The notes under the pieces are model-generated. The model did no database searches, was not told where the DNA came from, and saw nothing but the letters and a program-made list of their open reading frames with translations. A stretch of DNA of 64,000 bases from an uncultured Duncaniella sp. (GTDB lineage Bacteria > Bacteroidota > Bacteroidia > Bacteroidales > Muribaculaceae). This document shows positions 62,164 to 64,000 of the stretch, in pieces. The position numbers and the translations under genes are program-made. Every line of letters begins with the position of its first letter. The stretch's first letter is position 1. Location: NCBI GenBank assembly GCA_910584825.1, contig CAJUCI010000003.1, forward strand, positions 62,001 through 126,000, given 5' to 3'.

Positions 62164-63084
62164 TTACTTCATCTCAAGATATGTGATTTTGTCCATGTCG
62201 CCATAGTTAAGGTTCTCGCCACCCATGCCCCAGATGAACATGTAGTTGGATGTACCTGCAGCTGCATGGATTGACCATTCGGGCGATATGATGGCCTGCT
62301 CGTTGTGGAGCCATACGATACGGTTTTCCTGAGGCTCGCCCATGAAGTGACACACGGCGTTACCTTCGGGCACGTTGAAGTAGAAGTAAGCCTCCACGCG
62401 GCGGTCGTGGGTGTGGGCCGGCATGGTGTTCCACACGCTTCCGGGCTTAAGCTCGGTGAGACCCATCTGGAGCTGGCAGGGACCCTCCTCAAGCACATTG
62501 TTGACAATGAGCTGGTTGATTACGCGGTCGTTGCTCTCCTCCATGCATCCGGCAGCAAAACTGTTGGCCTTGATTGACCCCTTGCGGCCGTCGATTGTGA
62601 TGAGCTGGGTCTTGTAAGCCTTGTGGGCGGTTGTGGAGTTGAGATAGAACTTGGCGGGATTTGAAGCGTCCTTGCTGCGGAAAGTCACCTTCTTGTTGCC
62701 ACGGCCTACATAGAGAGCATCCTTGAAATGAAGCTCATAGTCCTTGCCGTCGACATTGACGATGCCGTCACCGCCGATATTTATCACACCAAGCTCGCGA
62801 CGCTCGAGGAAATACTCGGCCTTGAGCGGGTCAATGGTCTCGAGTTCCACCACCTTGGTCACGGGTATCACGCCACCGAAAATGAGGCGGTCATACATCG
62901 TGTAGGTGAGGTTAATCTTGTCCTGCTCCATGACCTTGGGCATCATGAAGCGAGAGCGGAGCTGGTCGGTGTCATAGTGCTTTACGTCATCGGGATGACA
63001 TGCACGGAGTATTGTATAGTCTGTCTGAGCCATAGCTGAGATTGATGCTAATGCAAGTGAAACGGTAAGAAAAATCTTTTTCAT
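62164..63084 (-). CDS. kduI: 5-dehydro-4-deoxy-D-glucuronate isomerase with signal peptide
   Basis: 306 residues from the ATG at 63084. The first 20 residues (MKKIFLTVSLALASISAMAQ) form a textbook Sec signal, then TDYTILRACHPDDVKHYDTD begins the usual KduI sequence. Zinc ligands fit PAHTHDRRVEAYFYF near 225 (HxHxxxxE) and SIHAAAG near 285. It isomerises 4-deoxy-L-threo-5-hexosulose uronate from unsaturated uronates to DKII. KduI is normally cytoplasmic and about 280 residues; here export is predicted. It lies 13 bp after the PTS IIC-like gene. KduD is not in the window. Confidence 0.93.
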   Translation of the reverse strand: MKKIFLTVSLALASISAMAQTDYTILRACHPDDVKHYDTDQLRSRFMMPKVMEQDKINLTYTMYDRLIFGGVIPVTKVVELETIDPLKAEYFLERRELGVINIGGDGIVNVDGKDYELHFKDALYVGRGNKKVTFRSKDASNPAKFYLNSTTAHKAYKTQLITIDGRKGSIKANSFAAGCMEESNDRVINQLIVNNVLEEGPCQLQMGLTELKPGSVWNTMPAHTHDRRVEAYFYFNVPEGNAVCHFMGEPQENRIVWLHNEQAIISPEWSIHAAAGTSNYMFIWGMGGENLNYGDMDKITYLEMK

Positions 63085-63097
63085 AAAAAAACGTTGG

Positions 63098-64000
63098 TTA
63101 TTCTGTTGTTTCGATAGTTTTAGAATTGTCGGCAACCATCTCTTTCTGATTGCGTATGATGAGCACGCGGTTCCACACCATGAGACCGAGAGTGAGCAGC
63201 ACGAGGATGCCTGCGCCAATCCATTTCAGCCCTATCGAGCACTGATAGATGACCCAAGCGAGCGGGCTTGAGGCGAAGTCGAGGCTGCCGCCGTCAAAGT
63301 TAGCCGGAATAGCCACCGCAGCATCGCCGGTCACGGCAAACACATCCTTGGCGGCAAGGGTGAAGGCGGGCGCAAGATTGGTGACAAGATAGAGGCCGAC
63401 CGTGAGCACGATAAGACCTACGATGAAAGTCTTGACCACGCTGCCCTTAGTGTAGGGAAGCACGAGGGGGAACACATAGAACATTCCGGCAAGCGATGCA
63501 AGGGGCAGGAACTGGTTGCCCGGAAGCACGACGGCGAGAATGAGGGTCACAGGGATGAGGAGTATCGACACCACGAGTGTGGTGGGATGTCCGATGACAA
63601 GCGCAGGGGTCATGCCGATGTTGAGTCCGTCGGCACCCTTGAACTTACGTGCGATGAGCGAGCGTGTAGCCTCGCTGATGGGGCGGAGTCCTTCGATAAA
63701 CAGCACTGTCACGCGCGGGATAAGCTCCATGACAGCACCCATCTTGATACCGAGGCCGAGGATGTAGGGAATCTTATCGACGATGTCATTCCAGGTCTTG
63801 CAGGTGAGACAGCCGATGGCTACGCCCACCACGACGCCGAGAAACAGCGGCTCGCCGAGCAGGCCGAACTTCTTCTTTAGGCCCTCGGCGTCAATCTCAA
63901 TCTTGTTCATGCCGGGGATGGCGTCAAGCCCCTTGTTGATAACCCATGCGAAGGGCACGAAACCTGCGCAGAAGGGCTGAGGGATTGAAATTCCGTCCAT
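63098..64000 (-). CDS. PTS galactitol-type IIC component-like transporter, partial (5' end at or beyond window end)
   Basis: 300 residues visible, with about 9-10 hydrophobic segments. The GatC-like signature region runs LGLGIKMGAVMELIPRVTVL near 80 and GLNIGMTPALVIGHPTTLVV near 125, typical of the EIIC-GAT family. The visible first codon (ATG at 64000-63998) may be internal, because GatC proteins are about 420-450 residues and earlier helices are missing. No EIIA or EIIB domain is seen. Bacteroidetes usually lack a full phosphotransferase system, so this IIC probably works as a secondary transporter for uronates. It heads the order gatC-like, kduI, gltD-like, kdgK in the window. Confidence 0.85.
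   Translation of the reverse strand: MDGISIPQPFCAGFVPFAWVINKGLDAIPGMNKIEIDAEGLKKKFGLLGEPLFLGVVVGVAIGCLTCKTWNDIVDKIPYILGLGIKMGAVMELIPRVTVLFIEGLRPISEATRSLIARKFKGADGLNIGMTPALVIGHPTTLVVSILLIPVTLILAVVLPGNQFLPLASLAGMFYVFPLVLPYTKGSVVKTFIVGLIVLTVGLYLVTNLAPAFTLAAKDVFAVTGDAAVAIPANFDGGSLDFASSPLAWVIYQCSIGLKWIGAGILVLLTLGLMVWNRVLIIRNQKEMVADNSKTIETTE

Overview
The window is a piece of a Bacteroidales chromosome, most likely from the gut family Muribaculaceae or a close relative. The order-level call rests on SusC/SusD proteins, an ECF sigma/FecR pair next to a SusC with an STN domain, Bacteroidetes-type promoters (TTTG, about 20 nt, TAnnTTTG), methylmalonyl-CoA mutase as separate small and large subunits, and the fused FtcD of Bacteroidetes histidine utilisation. 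The family-level call is inference. Coding DNA is GC-rich and gaps are AT-rich, so many long antisense frames are only shadows of real genes.

Layout. 1-5.1 kb: the end of mutA and all of mutB (succinate/propionate interconversion), a GT4 glycosyltransferase, an iron alcohol dehydrogenase and a bidirectional hairpin. 5.1-7.5 kb (minus): an ABC-F protein with a degenerate second ATPase domain and a K+-channel-like protein. 7.5-19.2 kb: an ECF sigma factor, divergent from FecR, SusC, SusD, two TlpA-type thioredoxin lipoproteins and an exported protein ending in a DsbD-alpha-like domain; this looks like a regulated nutrient-uptake locus with a redox theme and no glycosidase. 19.2-31.6 kb: an MFS transporter, a RecA-like ATPase with a C-terminal HTH, the histidine operon ftcD-hutU-hutH-hutI and an exported esterase. 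Most gaps here are filled by compound repeats (A/T-rich inverted ends, a 30-bp REP-like palindrome, AGTCGCA heptamer arrays, larger nested palindromes). 31.6-39.8 kb: yitT-like gene, clpC, maf, der, a DUF2007 gene and lepA. 39.8-49 kb: tRNA-His, trkA-trkH, a small membrane protein, a thioredoxin-fold lipoprotein without the CxxC motif, and a TamB-like protein. 49-54.7 kb (minus): a tightly overlapping operon nfnA-nfnB-TPR/PD40-floA-PHP phosphatase. 54.8-55.6 kb: an AT-rich two-gene module resembling a toxin-antitoxin pair, with an ADP-ribosyltransferase-like protein. 55.7-59.6 kb: asnS, an rluB-type pseudouridine synthase with a long Q/G/Y/N/R repeat tail, and a Spy/CpxP-like protein. 59.7-64 kb (minus): a uronate operon (PTS IIC-like transporter, KduI with a signal peptide, a GltD-like flavoprotein, KdgK), cut by the window end.

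How the genes fit together. The sigma/FecR/SusC set predicts substrate-induced transcription of the SusCD-TlpA locus. The hut genes convert histidine to glutamate and pass the one-carbon unit to folate. MutAB and NfnAB belong to anaerobic central metabolism and redox balance. KduI and KdgK take unsaturated-uronate products to KDG-6-phosphate. The main candidates for something undescribed are the redox-linked SusCD locus with its ThuA-like/DsbD-alpha fusion, the ART-like two-gene module, the exported KduI beside an orphan PTS IIC, and the compound repeat family that abuts the stop codons of several genes.
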